Positions 1 to 16,711 of a stretch of 64,000 nt of DNA are shown here, piece after piece. A model generated the notes under the pieces. It was given only the letters and a program-made list of their open reading frames with translations, had not been told where the DNA came from and did no database searches. The stretch comes from Hormiphora californensis (lineage: Eukaryota; Ctenophora; Tentaculata; Cydippida; Pleurobrachiidae): positions 6,863,097-6,927,096 of the forward strand of contig CM035355.1 of NCBI GenBank assembly GCA_020137815.1, read 5' to 3'. How positions within the stretch are numbered: position 1 is the stretch's first letter; every line of letters begins with the position of its first letter. The position numbers were made by a program, and so were the translations under genes.

Positions 1-58
1 CATTTCTGAACACATCAACTCCATTTTGTTACTGCTTTTGAAGATAAACAACTAAATC

Positions 59-1405
<1,347 letters not shown>

Positions 1406-1567
1406 AAACTGTGTACCATGTGTGTTACTGTTAGGACTGTTTTTTCACCATGTGAATCGTTTGTATTCCCTTTTTTTTGTTGAGCTAACAGAAACACAGA
1501 ATCTGTTACAAATACCCAATTAAATTGTGTTGAAATCACCAGTACAGAACACAAAATCATGTTTCGA

Positions 1568-1573
1568 AATAAA
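1568..1573 (+). promoter_or_regulatory. Probable polyadenylation signal of actin
   Basis: A canonical AATAAA lies 163 bases after the actin stop codon, in AT-rich sequence and before the convergent TMEM104 end. Position and motif fit, but no transcript supports it. Confidence 0.5.
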
Positions 1574-1730
1574 AAGCTGTTTCGAAATCGAACGGTCGAA
1601 ACAGGCCTGAAATGAATCACCGACACATACACACATCTTAGTTGTAAACCCTGAATTGAACTTGAAACGGCAAAAAACGGAAGAAATGATATGAAGAGAA
1701 TGTCTTGAAATGTCCCCTACTGTCTCTGTA

Positions 1731-7140
<5,410 letters not shown>

Positions 7141-7499
7141 GGTGAACTTGCTAGATTTCAGAAGAAAGAGGAGTTATAACGGAGCTGTTTGGATTGGGCA
7201 GCCTTACTTCACTGCCCGGCGGACAAGGGATTCAGAATTCAGTAAAACATATCTTTTGAGCCCACCGAGCGGGGTGCCGTGGGCCCTGAGGCTGAACGAT
7301 CGAACGTCGACTGTTGGGAATGTAAATAGAAGGATGTATCCTTGCTATAACTCTGCCTATTTTTTTTTTTTTTTTTTGGGTCACTTAGCCACACGCTGAG
7401 CAAACCTCATACCACCCGGGTATGGGTAACTATGGCGCTAAGCTCCCCCCTTTCTCGATTTTGATGAAATGGGGGGAACCTATGGCATCAGTCATAAAG

Positions 7500-7760
7500 T
7501 CTGTCGAGTTGGGATTGTTCTGGAACAAGGTAACGTTTTGCCTTTGAGAGAGTATTGGGTTTGGTTTAGTCTGGAACAAGGTAACATTTTGCCTTTGAGA
7601 GTGTCTTGAGCCCAGTTTGTTCTGGAACAAGGTAACGTTTTGCCTTTGAGGGTGTCTTGAGTTTAGTTTGGTCTGGAACAAGGTAACATTTTGCCTCTGC
7701 GTGTAACTTGGAGTTGGTCTGGATCGAGGTAACGTTTTGCCTTTGCGAGTGGGTCTGTTG
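7500..7760. repeat. 51-bp minisatellite, about five copies
   Basis: Copies of a unit containing GGAACAAGGTAACGTTTTGCC recur every 51 bases. Because 51 is a multiple of three, the minus strand stays open and encodes a 17-residue repeat (RQNVTLFQ core). There is no other sign of a gene, so I call only the repeat. Confidence 0.85.
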
Positions 7761-7859
7761 GTGGCGCTATAGCTAGCTAAAAAACAGTAAATAAAAATAT
7801 AAATCAAATCTCTCAATCGCCACATCCACTTTTCAAACCCAATGCTACATAATATCATT

Positions 7860-9234
7860 TAAAATGTGAACACAATAGATGGACAGACAATACGGACAGA
7901 TTGAACTTACAGCATTTTGATGCATGATTGATACCGTGACTTCTTGATGATGAGTATTGAGATGTGAAGTGTGTCCACTGTCCATTTCCAGTAGAGACAA
8001 AGATAAACGAAAACGATCAAACACAAATAAGGGGTAGGACAGATTGTAGAGCTAATGGAATGTAAGATGTTCTAGAAGATAAGTCGGGTGGGCCAGATAA
8101 GAACATTTGTTAATTGTTACACGCAATAAGCGACTTAGTGCACCAAAACACAAGGATTGTCTCTGTAGTGGCGTGTTTCACGAAGTCCTCTAAATTGGGA
8201 AGGGCCAGGGTGGGGGAGGTGGGTGGGGTGGAGGGGTGGGTGGTGGCTAGTACAAGAAAACGAGCATGTATTGAGTGCGTTAGAGATCAGATATTAGAGG
8301 TACTGTGTTGAAAGATACAGGGAAGGAGCACTATTTGACAGAATGACTGAACCAAACTAGGCGATACGGTTGTAAAGTGATAGATTTAGGATTAAAGAGA
8401 GACTTAGACGGGTGTATGTCAGTGTAACAGAGCATTCAAAATGAAACAAATATGAAACTGCAAATGTATGAACTGATCAACTCTGCCTATAGAACTTCAC
8501 TGAACAATCATGTGCACAGTGCAGTAAACCCCAGGCCATACAGCAACATAACATGAGGACTATTAAATGGATTTGAATCACGGTATTCCACGAACATCTG
8601 GTCCATTTCACTTTCTCGTGCAAGTGTGATCGATTCCTTTATTTAAAGTCCGTGATAGTGAACGATGGTGGTGATAGGTGAGTTATCTAATTAGCAGATC
8701 CGGTTACAGAAAGGAGGATTGAGGATGATGATCTGGTAGAGAAAAATATTTATAGAAAGAAAAGTGATCTGAGAGAGTTATGCATTAATATGTAGGACGC
8801 AGGAGTTAACAAGAAAAGAATGAGATGTCGTTGTGGAAGAACACAGACGCACAAAACATCTGCCAAATAATTTTTCTACGCCTTTTCTACAAATTCCTGG
8901 CTTTACTAAAGCGTAAAAAGGAAATGAGAAAACTAAGGAGGACCATGATATTGCATGTACTACAGAGCACAGTTACAATATCGCTACTGAAGGGACCCGG
9001 AAGGAGTGAAATGCAGATAAGAAGTCGTATAGCAAGGGCTATACGAATGAAAAATGTGCACTCACGAGTTTAAATACAGTGAGCTTCCGGTTACATTTTA
9101 AGGAGGGGGAATAAGGGAGATAACATAAAAACAAATTTGTTTCAAGAGATAAAAAATCACAGTAAACTAATCAATTAAATTACAGAAACAAGCTGTGGAA
9201 GATGTTATTTTATCTTCCAATTAATCAAGTATGA
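7860..9234. other. Intergenic stretch without recognisable gene
   Basis: AT-rich sequence between the TMEM104 5' end and the element at 9235. I see a G-rich run near 8200-8250 and scattered short open frames, but no splice-bounded exon, RNA gene or known protein similarity. Confidence 0.6.
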
Positions 9235-10104
9235 CAGTGCTGCTTGTAGTCGTATTACCGTAATATGAAACCCGATAGCCGATTTATCAGTCGTTTGAAG
9301 ATTTTGCGCGCTCATGATAACTGCTAGCTGGGGGATTTAACACCCTGCTCGCGATTTATCAGGCCAGTGTCCTTTTTCACGCGTTTCTCTTCATTTGAAT
9401 AACATGCGTGTAAAATTCTAAGTATTGAAAATGTGTGTAAACACACAGTTCTGTCAACAAAAGAAAGGGGAAACATGTCTGCAACACGTTTCAATGTTAT
9501 CTCTCTCATAAGGAGTGAAAAGAATCACATTCCATTCATTTCTCTCTCTCATTGTCTCTTTTACTGTTCACTACCTCTGACAGTGTGTATTGCCCCTAAT
9601 CTTTCTCTCTCTTTCTCAAACATGTTAGGAACAATAGACACTAAGTCTACACACATTTTCAGGGTGTCTGTTGACTATTTGCCAGGAGTTCTAGTGTGTT
9701 TCACCTTGTGTTGTGTCTCTTATTTGTGTGTAATTACTATCGGGTTTCATAAAATATGAACGTTTGTTAGCCTATCGCGTTATAGGTTTAAATCACCTCC
9801 CCCTCACCCTCGGCTGGCGCCTCGGGATCGGCGTCGGGATTTAAACCAGTTTAATCGCCCTGCCGGGCGATTAAACTCCAGTTGGCTGTCCCCAGCTCGC
9901 GCTGGGAACAGCCAACTTCATAACGCGCCAGTCTACAAACGTTCATACTTCATGTAAATACAGTAAGGAGACGCGCACGTTGCATAACACGCCACAAAAA
10001 GTGCATGTGTTCAGCACGTACTAGCGCCCTGATTGGCCACGTTTGCGTGTCGTCTAACTGTATCTCAGTTTTCCATTACCGTTTTCCCACTACAAGCGAC
10101 CGTG
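9235..10104. mobile_element. Nested inverted-repeat element (family 3, long copy)
   Basis: The left end CAGTGCTGCTTGTAGTCG pairs imperfectly with the right end CACTACAAGCGACCGTG. The same ends bound a 184-bp copy at 12665-12848, and a third member is at 16525-16703. The right part (9950-10104) is close to the right part of the 12665 copy, including AGTAAGGAGACGCGCACG and CAGCACGTACTAGCGCCCTG. Inside are two further inverted pairs: TATGAAACCCGATAG with CTATCGGGTTTCATA, and TATGAACGTTTGT with its complement (about 9754-9950). No transposase is encoded. The long copy looks like the short element with another hairpin element inserted. Confidence 0.65.
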
Positions 10105-10139
10105 TATCAATATCTTTTGTCGCATGTCTTTTCATGGTC

Positions 10140-11025
10140 ATTTTAAGAACAAGAAATACCACAGATCGAGAATATAGATGATCGATCCTGGATAGACAGA
10201 AGGAGGAGAGGGAGGTAAACTATTCGATTTTTACCTTCCATTTGTGTTGGTGACATTGACACCTGAGCGACCGAGATCGATCTCACGCGGAGCGAGAATA
10301 GGTTGCTATGGATCCAACCATTTGTGGCATAAGGAACATATATCATTCGTCGCATGCTTTTTAAACTTCGTGGTCGTTTTAACTTGAAATTTAAGAACAA
10401 GAAATACCGCATGGAGAATAATGATCGATCCTGGATAGAGAGGAAGGAGGGAAGGGAGGTAAACTATTCGATTTATATTTTTCACCTGCCATCTGTGGCA
10501 TAAGGAACATATATCATTCGTCGCATGCTTTTTAAACTTCGTGGTCGTTTTAAGAACAAGAAATACCGCAGGGAGAATAATGATCGATCCTGGATAGAGA
10601 GCAAGGAGAGAAGGGAGGTAAACTATTCGATTTATATTTTTTACCTGCCATTTGTGTTGGTGACATTGACACCTGAGCGACCGAGATCGATCTCACGAGG
10701 AGCGAGAATAGGTTGCTATGGATCCAACCATTTGTGGTATATGACACATATCATTCGTCGCATGCTTTTTAAAGTTTGTGGTCGTTTTAAGAACAAGAAA
10801 TACCGCAGGGAGAATAATGATCGATCCTGGATAGAGAGGAAGGAGAGAAGGGAGGTAAACTATTCGATTTATATTTTTCACCTGCCATCTGTGGCATAAG
10901 GAACATATATCATTCGTCGCATGCTTTTTAAAGTTTGTGGTCATTTTAACTTGAAATTTAAGATCAAGAAATACCGCAGGGAGAATAATGATCGATTCTG
11001 GATAGAGGGAGAAGAGTCTCTATAT
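10140..11025. repeat. Higher-order tandem repeat
   Basis: The core AAGAACAAGAAATACC occurs near 10145, 10393, 10552 and 10790, with a variant near 10963. Spacings alternate about 248, 159, 238 and 173, so the higher-order period is about 400. The longer interval includes a segment with ACACCTGAGCGACCGAGATC that the shorter interval lacks. Open frames across it repeat their own residues and are not genes. Confidence 0.85.
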
Positions 11026-11203
11026 TTTTAACCGGTCGTATATTATGTGGCTTGTTCTTGTGCAGTCGCTGATTCCGATCCTGATATAGTTTAAAACTAT
11101 TACTAATATTATTAGTTTTATCATTTTAAATATTAGCAAGATATTATTACAAAGCATGATTTACAATTACACCCTCATCTTTTAAGATTTTATGAGTATT
11201 AAC

Positions 11204-12485
11204 ATGATACGTCTCCTTCTCTTCGCAGCTGCATTGTGTGGAACAGTTGATCTCACAGGTTGGTCAAATTAACAACAAATAGTATTAGGGCTACTACTAC
11301 TACTCAGAGTTCCTGGGCTTGCCTACGGCAAGCCCACAGGGACTATCGCAAAGCGATAACGCCGGCACTAGAGAAGAGTCCCCCCTTCCCCTCCCTTCGC
11401 ATGGAACTACCATCTGGCAGGTTCACAATATGAAGAAGATTGGAGTGAGGCTCTTCTCGGGGCTAGTTTTATGGTCCTGTGTGGTTATTTTGCCAGGAAC
11501 ATTTATGCTTGAATTTGTACCACAGATTCTTCTTCGTTTTCAATCTTTTGTTTGAGTTCTTGTGCTCGTTCATATAATTTAATTGCTTTGCCTGGGTGTT
11601 TTTTGATAGGTACCGTAAGTATTAGGGCTGGGGGTCAAAAAGTCCACTTTTGTTGGTCCGGTATATTTATTATTTATACCTTATATACATACCTTAATAG
11701 TACATACTTATTGCATTTCATACTGGACAGCTGTAGAGCGGGAAGTGAAGATACCCTGGGACCTGGAGGGAACACCTCTCCAGATAAAGACGGGCTCTAC
11801 GCTGGGCAGTAATGCTAAAATAGTCCTTGCTGTGTATAACGGTAATGACGTCACTTATACGGGCGTGAAGTTCTCCTCCCAAATGCAGTATTCTATAACC
11901 TACTGCACCTCGGGCTACACAGACCTGCCAGTACAACCACCGGTGGGGGTGGATACGATCTGGACGTTCACCAAAACAGAGACCGCCTTGATCATCACAT
12001 GTAGTAATGTTGAGGTGCTGAACTACCTGTTCGAAGAAAGTTCAGATACCCAGTGTGTTACAAGATGGGGTATTGATGTGGATGAGATCTTGTTTAAATC
12101 AGCTGACAAAGCATCTGATTATTACAGAGCAGGTAAGGGTATAAATTGAATATTTATTTGGTACTGCACGATTTGTAACATAAAACTGCATGCGAGATCT
12201 CAGTCGCACAGCGACATTGGTGGCAATGGTACCAATTGTTGAAAACTGAAATGTAATTAAATCTCAGTTATGATGCAATGAACTCACTGCACTATTTATT
12301 TTCAGAACCAAGGTGTTCTACCTTTACTGTTGACGGATCAACACAGGGAACCTGGGCTGCCTCACCAACAGGGACAATTGCCACTATCGAATGTGCTGCC
12401 ACCCATATCCTTGTGGGAAGTGGAACACTGACTTGTCAGGCGGATGAATCGTGGTCAAGTAAAGTACCGCAATGTAATAAACTTG
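11204..12485 (+). CDS. Secreted protein with an unassigned domain and a Sushi domain (3' end not found)
   Basis: Three exons join in phase: 11204-11258, 11731-12132 and 12306-12485, with donors GTTGGT, GTAAGG and GTAAGT. Exon 1 encodes a signal peptide (MIRLLLFAAALCGTVDLT). Exon 2 encodes about 134 residues of a beta-rich domain with paired cysteines and the stretch DTIWTFTKTETALIITC; I do not recognise it with confidence. Exon 3 is one Sushi/CCP domain: four cysteines, GTLTCQADESW, then VPQC. The last exon ends in a good donor, so more coding sequence should follow, but none is seen before the repeats at 12.66 kb. The gene is either truncated or its next exon is short. Sushi domains usually mediate extracellular binding. 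Confidence 0.75.
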
Positions 12486-12664
12486 GTAAGTTCATTTAGT
12501 AATTGATGCCTTTGTAACTTCATGAAATATTTTATCTTACCATTTAATGCAACTCAAGGTAGAGCGAGTGAGAGAAAGGGTGGTTAGGATAGTCTGAATA
12601 ACTAAGATATCAGTTATAAAATTGTGTAGGCCTGGCATGTTATGACCAATCAATCCTGGCCTTA

Positions 12665-12848
12665 CAGTGCTGCTTGCAGTCAAAATACGGTAACGCAAAA
12701 TACAGTAAGGAGACGCGCACGGTGCATAACGCGCAGCAAAAAGTTAATGTGTCAGCACGTACTAGCGCCCTGATTGGTCACGGTAGCGCGTCGTCTTACT
12801 GTATCTTAACGTTTTCCATTACCGTTTTCCCACTACAAGCGACCGTGT
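12665..12848. mobile_element. Short inverted-repeat element (family 3), TTA flanks
   Basis: Left end CAGTGCTGCTTGCAGTC and right end CACTACAAGCGACCGTG are imperfect inverted repeats, flanked on both sides by TTA. A 3-bp TTA duplication is typical of PIF/Harbinger elements; the superfamily is inference. Length is 184 bp with no coding capacity. Confidence 0.7.
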
Positions 12849-12999
12849 TATTAGAAAAAAGTAACGGACCGATTTAAAAGATCATTTTTCTTATAATCTT
12901 AAAATCTGGAATTACCCAGGATATGATATTCTAAGATTAGGCCATAGTTTTTGAGACCCATAGTTTTTGATTGCCTAGCTAGACTGTCTTAAGAAAAAA

Positions 13000-13088
13000 A
13001 CAACGTTTTTGGCTTAACGAAATTTTTTAATTCTTTAAAGAATTCTTTAAAGAATTAGAAAATTTCGTTCAGCCAAAAACTATGGGCC
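13000..13088. repeat. AT-rich palindrome
   Basis: Arms read GTTTTTGGCTTAACGAAATTTT and the near complement GAAAATTTCGTTCAGCCAAAAAC around a core of repeated AATTCTTTAAAG. A related short sequence (CATAGTTTTTGA) lies just left. Probably a small hairpin element. Confidence 0.7.
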
Positions 13089-13424
13089 TCATGTGGTAAG
13101 GTTTTATAGGTTTTATTCGTTACACATGAGGTATAGCAGACAAAAATGGTTTTCAAAATGATTTTCTCATCAATATACGACAATACCCTAGTCAGAATAT
13201 AATGTGTATTTATTTCGATAACACATATTAAATAAGCACGTGAATACGTATTTAATACGTATTAAATACGTATTATAGGCCTAGAATAAAGAAAAGCCGC
13301 ACATTTGGCAAGTGCTAACATCGCGAGCCGCCCAACTTCCAGCTCAATTTCAGGTCAAAAGCGTGTTACAGATATAAATACAACCTCGCCCTGTCACATG
13401 TCCCAAAGGTGGTAGAAAGACAGT

Positions 13425-13640
13425 AGCAATTCGCGAATTGCTACTGTCTTCCCCCAACTTTTAAAGCAGGTCCCTATCCCAATACAGCCCTGCCGCGAAT
13501 TGCTACTGTCTTCCCCACCTTATAAAACAGGACCTTGTACCAATGCTGCCCTGCCGCGAATTGCTACTGTCTTCCCAGACTTCTAAAACAGATCCCTGTC
13601 CCAATACAGCCCTGCCGCGAATTGCTACTGTCTACTGCTA
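13425..13640. repeat. Approximately 61-bp tandem repeat, three full units
   Basis: Units begin GCGAATTGCTACTGTCTTCCC, continue through AAAACAG and CCTGTCCCAATAC, and end AGCCCTGCC. Three full units and a partial fourth follow an inverted start (CAGTAGCAATTCGCGAATTGCTACTG), so the array begins with a palindrome. Confidence 0.85.
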
Positions 13641-13817
13641 TGTTTACCTTAAATTGCTGTTTTACTCCACGCAGTTGTACCTCCCCACCTAGTTAATTCA
13701 CATGTTACCTCCCCCCAACTCGTTAACCCACGTGTTTGTAACAGTATGTAGTAGATGCTCAGACAAGTCGTTAGTCAGATAGCAAGAGGAGGAACAGCCA
13801 GTAGTACCCGACCAATC

Positions 13818-14076
13818 ATGTCATTTTGTGGCTGGGACAAGGGCGAAAAGTACAAGGACCACTTTGATAATGGTTAGTGTTCCCTTTCTTCTTACCCCCG
13901 ATTTCCAAATACATTCATCTATCCCAGTTTAGCTCCCAGCTACATTACAGTCACAGTCGCTTAAATTTAGACTTCATAACTCCCCATCTCTCTCCCTCCC
14001 TCCCTCTAACACTATTGTCCTAACAGGTATGTACGTGTGTAGCAAGTGTGAAAACCCACTACTTCTATTTAAATAG
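13818..14076 (+). pseudogene. Truncated methionine-R-sulfoxide reductase B fragment
   Basis: Two exons, 13818-13872 and 14027-14076, join in phase across a GT-AG intron and encode MSFCGWDKGEKYKDHFDNG followed by MYVCSKCENP. That is the N-terminus of an MsrB1-like reductase, including the first CxxC zinc pair. The frame stops at TAG only six residues after this match. Most of the protein, including the catalytic Cys/Sec segment, is absent. It is a gene fragment, or the 5' part of a gene whose remainder moved elsewhere. Upstream sequence shows no clear promoter. Confidence 0.7.
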
Positions 14077-14277
14077 AAAGAAAAGGATCCGCGTAGGTGA
14101 GAGGGGCGGCAAAGGGGTGTTGAGAGAGGGGATTAGGCGAGGTGACTGGTGAGGGGGTTGTACTGTTATATAATACCAGCACAGCTTGCATGGTCATTCA
14201 CGTTATTGTGTTGGTCTTTGCGTTTTGTTCTTGCTGTATGAAGCCATGCAATAATTCTAACAATTAATTCTATTCAG

Positions 14278-14445
14278 GTCCACGTGTTGGCGGATAGTGC
14301 CGGTAAGCGCACCATCCCCAGTATAGTGGGGTATGTGGATGATAATACAGTGTACACCGGACACCGGGCTGAACAGCAAATCAAAACTAATCCCATGAGG
14401 ACAATCTACGATGCAAAACGGTTCATCGGGAAGAATTTCACCCAG
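14278..14445 (+). pseudogene. Isolated exon of an HSP70-family protein (HSPA13-like)
   Basis: A 168-base open exon bounded by TATTCAG and CAG|GTAAAA encodes 56 residues with GKRTIPSIVGYVDDNTVYTG and NPMRTIYDAKRFIGKNFTQ, the conserved second part of the HSP70 ATPase lobe. The closest remembered family is HSPA13/STCH. No exon with the preceding DLGTT phosphate-binding motif and no following exons are seen, and a cathepsin gene on the other strand follows 325 bases later. I treat it as an orphan exon from duplication or rearrangement. Splice sites are intact, so exonisation remains possible. Confidence 0.7.
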
Positions 14446-14769
14446 GTAAAACCCTTTTTGTGCACTGTTGGGATGACCCGATCACTAACTTCTTTTTAGT
14501 GCTAATAAATCTCCAACAAAACCACTAACAAATGTTTGTGCGAACCTACAGACAGACAAGGTAAATTAGGGGTTTGGAAGAGAGACGTGTCCCCGAGGGC
14601 AAATTGAAAATACAGTTTCATGGTTAAAATAGCATTATTTTCCATCATTAAAAACATTATGATTTTGTGACATCAGTCAACAAACCACCCAGGAAGTTTC
14701 CCCATTAGTACTTCTCCCTTCGTAAAGCTTGGGTCCTTGCCTCAGGGTGTACATGTTATCGTTCGTCTT

Positions 14770-15750
14770 TCATTCGGTGGAGTCCAATCGGGGGGCGAAT
14801 CCCATGTTGGTGATTCCACAGACGTTTCCTCGGGCAATTCGGAAGTATCCACTCTCTCCCCATCGGGTTCCCCAGCTGTTCTTCATTCGGAAGTATGTAC
14901 TGGTGTATCCAACACTTACGACGGCATGACCTCCGCCGTTACAGTTCCTGTTGTTGTAAATTCCTCCCCTATACCGCATGAAGTCGTTAGCAACGCTGTA
15001 TCCAACAGACAGGGGTCCTGAGGTAGCAAGAGCGGTAACATGAGCACTGTCTCCCCTAGCGTTGGTGTAACCAGTAACTTTGAAGGCGGTGAGGGCGTTA
15101 GGTTTGTTGCTGTAGTTGCAGGAACCCTGACGGGCGGTATATCGGATATCCTTGGTAGCTCCAACTCGGCCAGACTTTTTCAGCCAGTCAAACACATCAC
15201 TCATAATTCCACCATTACATCCACCCCTCTTGATGCAGTCGAGACCTTCCTGCTCAGCAAAGTCCGTCAGACTGCCTCCCTGGATCTTGTAGTGTCCCTC
15301 GAGGGCTCCAAATCCGGAGAAGATCCAGCAAGATCCGCAGTTGCCCTGGTTCTTGATTGAGGTCACAGCAACACCCCTCCAGTCCTTCTCAGAAGGGTTC
15401 CCCAGCTGGGGTCCGGGTCGAACATCATCATCAGCGTCATCGCTCACCATAGCGGAGGCGTTGAATCCAGTATAGCTGGCCTTCTCTTCCTCAGTCATAT
15501 CAGCAAACATGTTCAGCTCCTGGGACCATCCAGCCTCGTCAGCGTCATGGGCAGCAATCTCCTGGATGTTGGCTCGGAAGATAGACGCTCGGAGCCTCTG
15601 CTCTCCTCGGACGTAGTTCCTTCCTTCGGCAGCCTGGTACTCAGAAAAGAGGGCCCGGAAGGCGGTAGGGTTGCTCAGGGCAGACTGAAGCACATCGGGA
15701 GCAGCATTTAGAGCCGTGGAGACTCCAATCAGTAGAGTGAAGAAAATCAT
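14770..15750 (-). CDS. Cathepsin L-like cysteine protease, intronless
   Basis: Papain-family (C1A) preproenzyme of 326 residues, probably lysosomal or secreted. The ATG at 15750 is chosen because it opens a signal peptide (MIFFTLLIGVSTALNA); the frame is open further upstream but has no ATG. A short propeptide follows. The catalytic cysteine is residue 141 in QGNCGSCWIFSGFGALEG, the histidine is 275 in GGGHAVVSVGY, and the asparagine is 291 in NSWGTRWGESGYFR. The CNGGIM motif and six or more disulphide cysteines are present. The residue after CW is I rather than the usual A. No intron interrupts the frame, unlike most animal cathepsin L genes, so a retrocopy that kept or gained a promoter is possible. 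Confidence 0.95.
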   Translation of the reverse strand: MIFFTLLIGVSTALNAAPDVLQSALSNPTAFRALFSEYQAAEGRNYVRGEQRLRASIFRANIQEIAAHDADEAGWSQELNMFADMTEEEKASYTGFNASAMVSDDADDDVRPGPQLGNPSEKDWRGVAVTSIKNQGNCGSCWIFSGFGALEGHYKIQGGSLTDFAEQEGLDCIKRGGCNGGIMSDVFDWLKKSGRVGATKDIRYTARQGSCNYSNKPNALTAFKVTGYTNARGDSAHVTALATSGPLSVGYSVANDFMRYRGGIYNNRNCNGGGHAVVSVGYTSTYFRMKNSWGTRWGESGYFRIARGNVCGITNMGFAPRLDSTE

Positions 15751-15793
15751 CTTGGTTTTGATTTCTGGTGGTGAGTCCCCTAACACTCTACGG

Positions 15794-15801
15794 TTTTATA
15801 G
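15794..15801 (-). promoter_or_regulatory. Probable TATA box of the cathepsin gene
   Basis: The minus strand reads CTATAAAAC about 45 bases upstream of the chosen ATG, leaving room for a 5' UTR of roughly 15-20 bases. The motif is a good TATA box; function is inferred from position. Confidence 0.5.
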
Positions 15802-16250
15802 TAGGAAAAAGCATTCGACACCAGATGGCAAATCAGTTTATTAGGCTTCAGCTTCAATGACCCGGGTCTGACTAGGCTACTCAATAAATGGTTTAGCCAT
15901 AGTCTTTGAAGCATATAAACGTATTACCATTCTAAATCAGTTTCAAAACAATTGTTATATTTTATGAACAAAAGGATGAGTTTTCCGATAAAACGTCAAA
16001 AAAGAACTACGCTTTCGATAAAAAACTAATGGCAAAAGAAATATGATTTTACTGGTGTGAACTCTATAGTAACGGATAGCGGTACTTGTCCTGAAACTGG
16101 TACTAAGAGTCGGGCATCTTCCGTGATACCCAAATAAAAGTTCTAACAAATATTTGTCAGCGGTTTTATGTAACGATCTGTTGCATGGAAATAAAGAAAA
16201 TTTACTTTTTTCGACACATATCTCGATGGCATTACAATTCCTTGTTTCAG

Positions 16251-16314
16251 GCGGAGTTGGACGAGTTGCAAAATTTGTACAGTTTCAAACTGACACGACT
16301 CCAGGAAAAACACG
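16251..16314 (+). other. Possible orphan coiled-coil exon
   Basis: A 64-base open segment between TTGTTTCAG and CACG|GTAATA encodes AELDELQNLYSFKLTRLQEKH, a heptad-like helix. No neighbouring exons in phase were found. It could be a chance pairing of splice-like sites. Confidence 0.3.
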
Positions 16315-16524
16315 GTAATACGACTACCAGCAGCACTGTTATAAATTACTCCACACATTCATTTGTTTTGTTCAAACCCATTTTTTCGGGGAGGGAGGGT
16401 CGAACAAGGCAAACAATCATATAATGGTAGAAAAATCAACTTCAACTTCAATTTAGCCAGATCACGGTAAACTTGTGAATCAGGGCAGTATTATCATACT
16501 GTTTGGTTTAATGATTTGGTGTTA

Positions 16525-16703
16525 CAGTGTCGCTTGCAGTGGAGAAACGGTGTCCAAACAACGTGTGAAGCCGTAGTATAGCGCACCAGTAATAAACTGA
16601 AACATATGTTCAGTGTGCTTTACTTTTAGTACCCGCACGTTAAACAAACGGTGCGTCTGCGAACGGTGTTTAGACACCGTTTCTCCACTACAAGCGACCG
16701 GGT
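16525..16703. mobile_element. Inverted-repeat element (family 3), third copy
   Basis: Left CAGTGTCGCTTGCAGTGGAG and right CTCCACTACAAGCGACC are near-perfect inverted ends, continuing inward as AAACGGTGTC and its complement. The centre differs from the 12665 copy. It lies immediately 3' of the sulfatase cluster. Confidence 0.7.
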
Positions 16704-16711
16704 GAAACTCC

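Noticed and set aside
10525-10899. 124-residue plus-strand open frame
   Set aside because: It lies in the tandem repeat and repeats itself internally; composition follows the satellite unit.
14071-14110. Continuation of MsrB by a +1 skip at the TAG (TTT AAA TAG)
   Set aside because: The residues after a skip (lysine/arginine-rich) do not match MsrB, so this is truncation, unlike the 55-63 kb sites.
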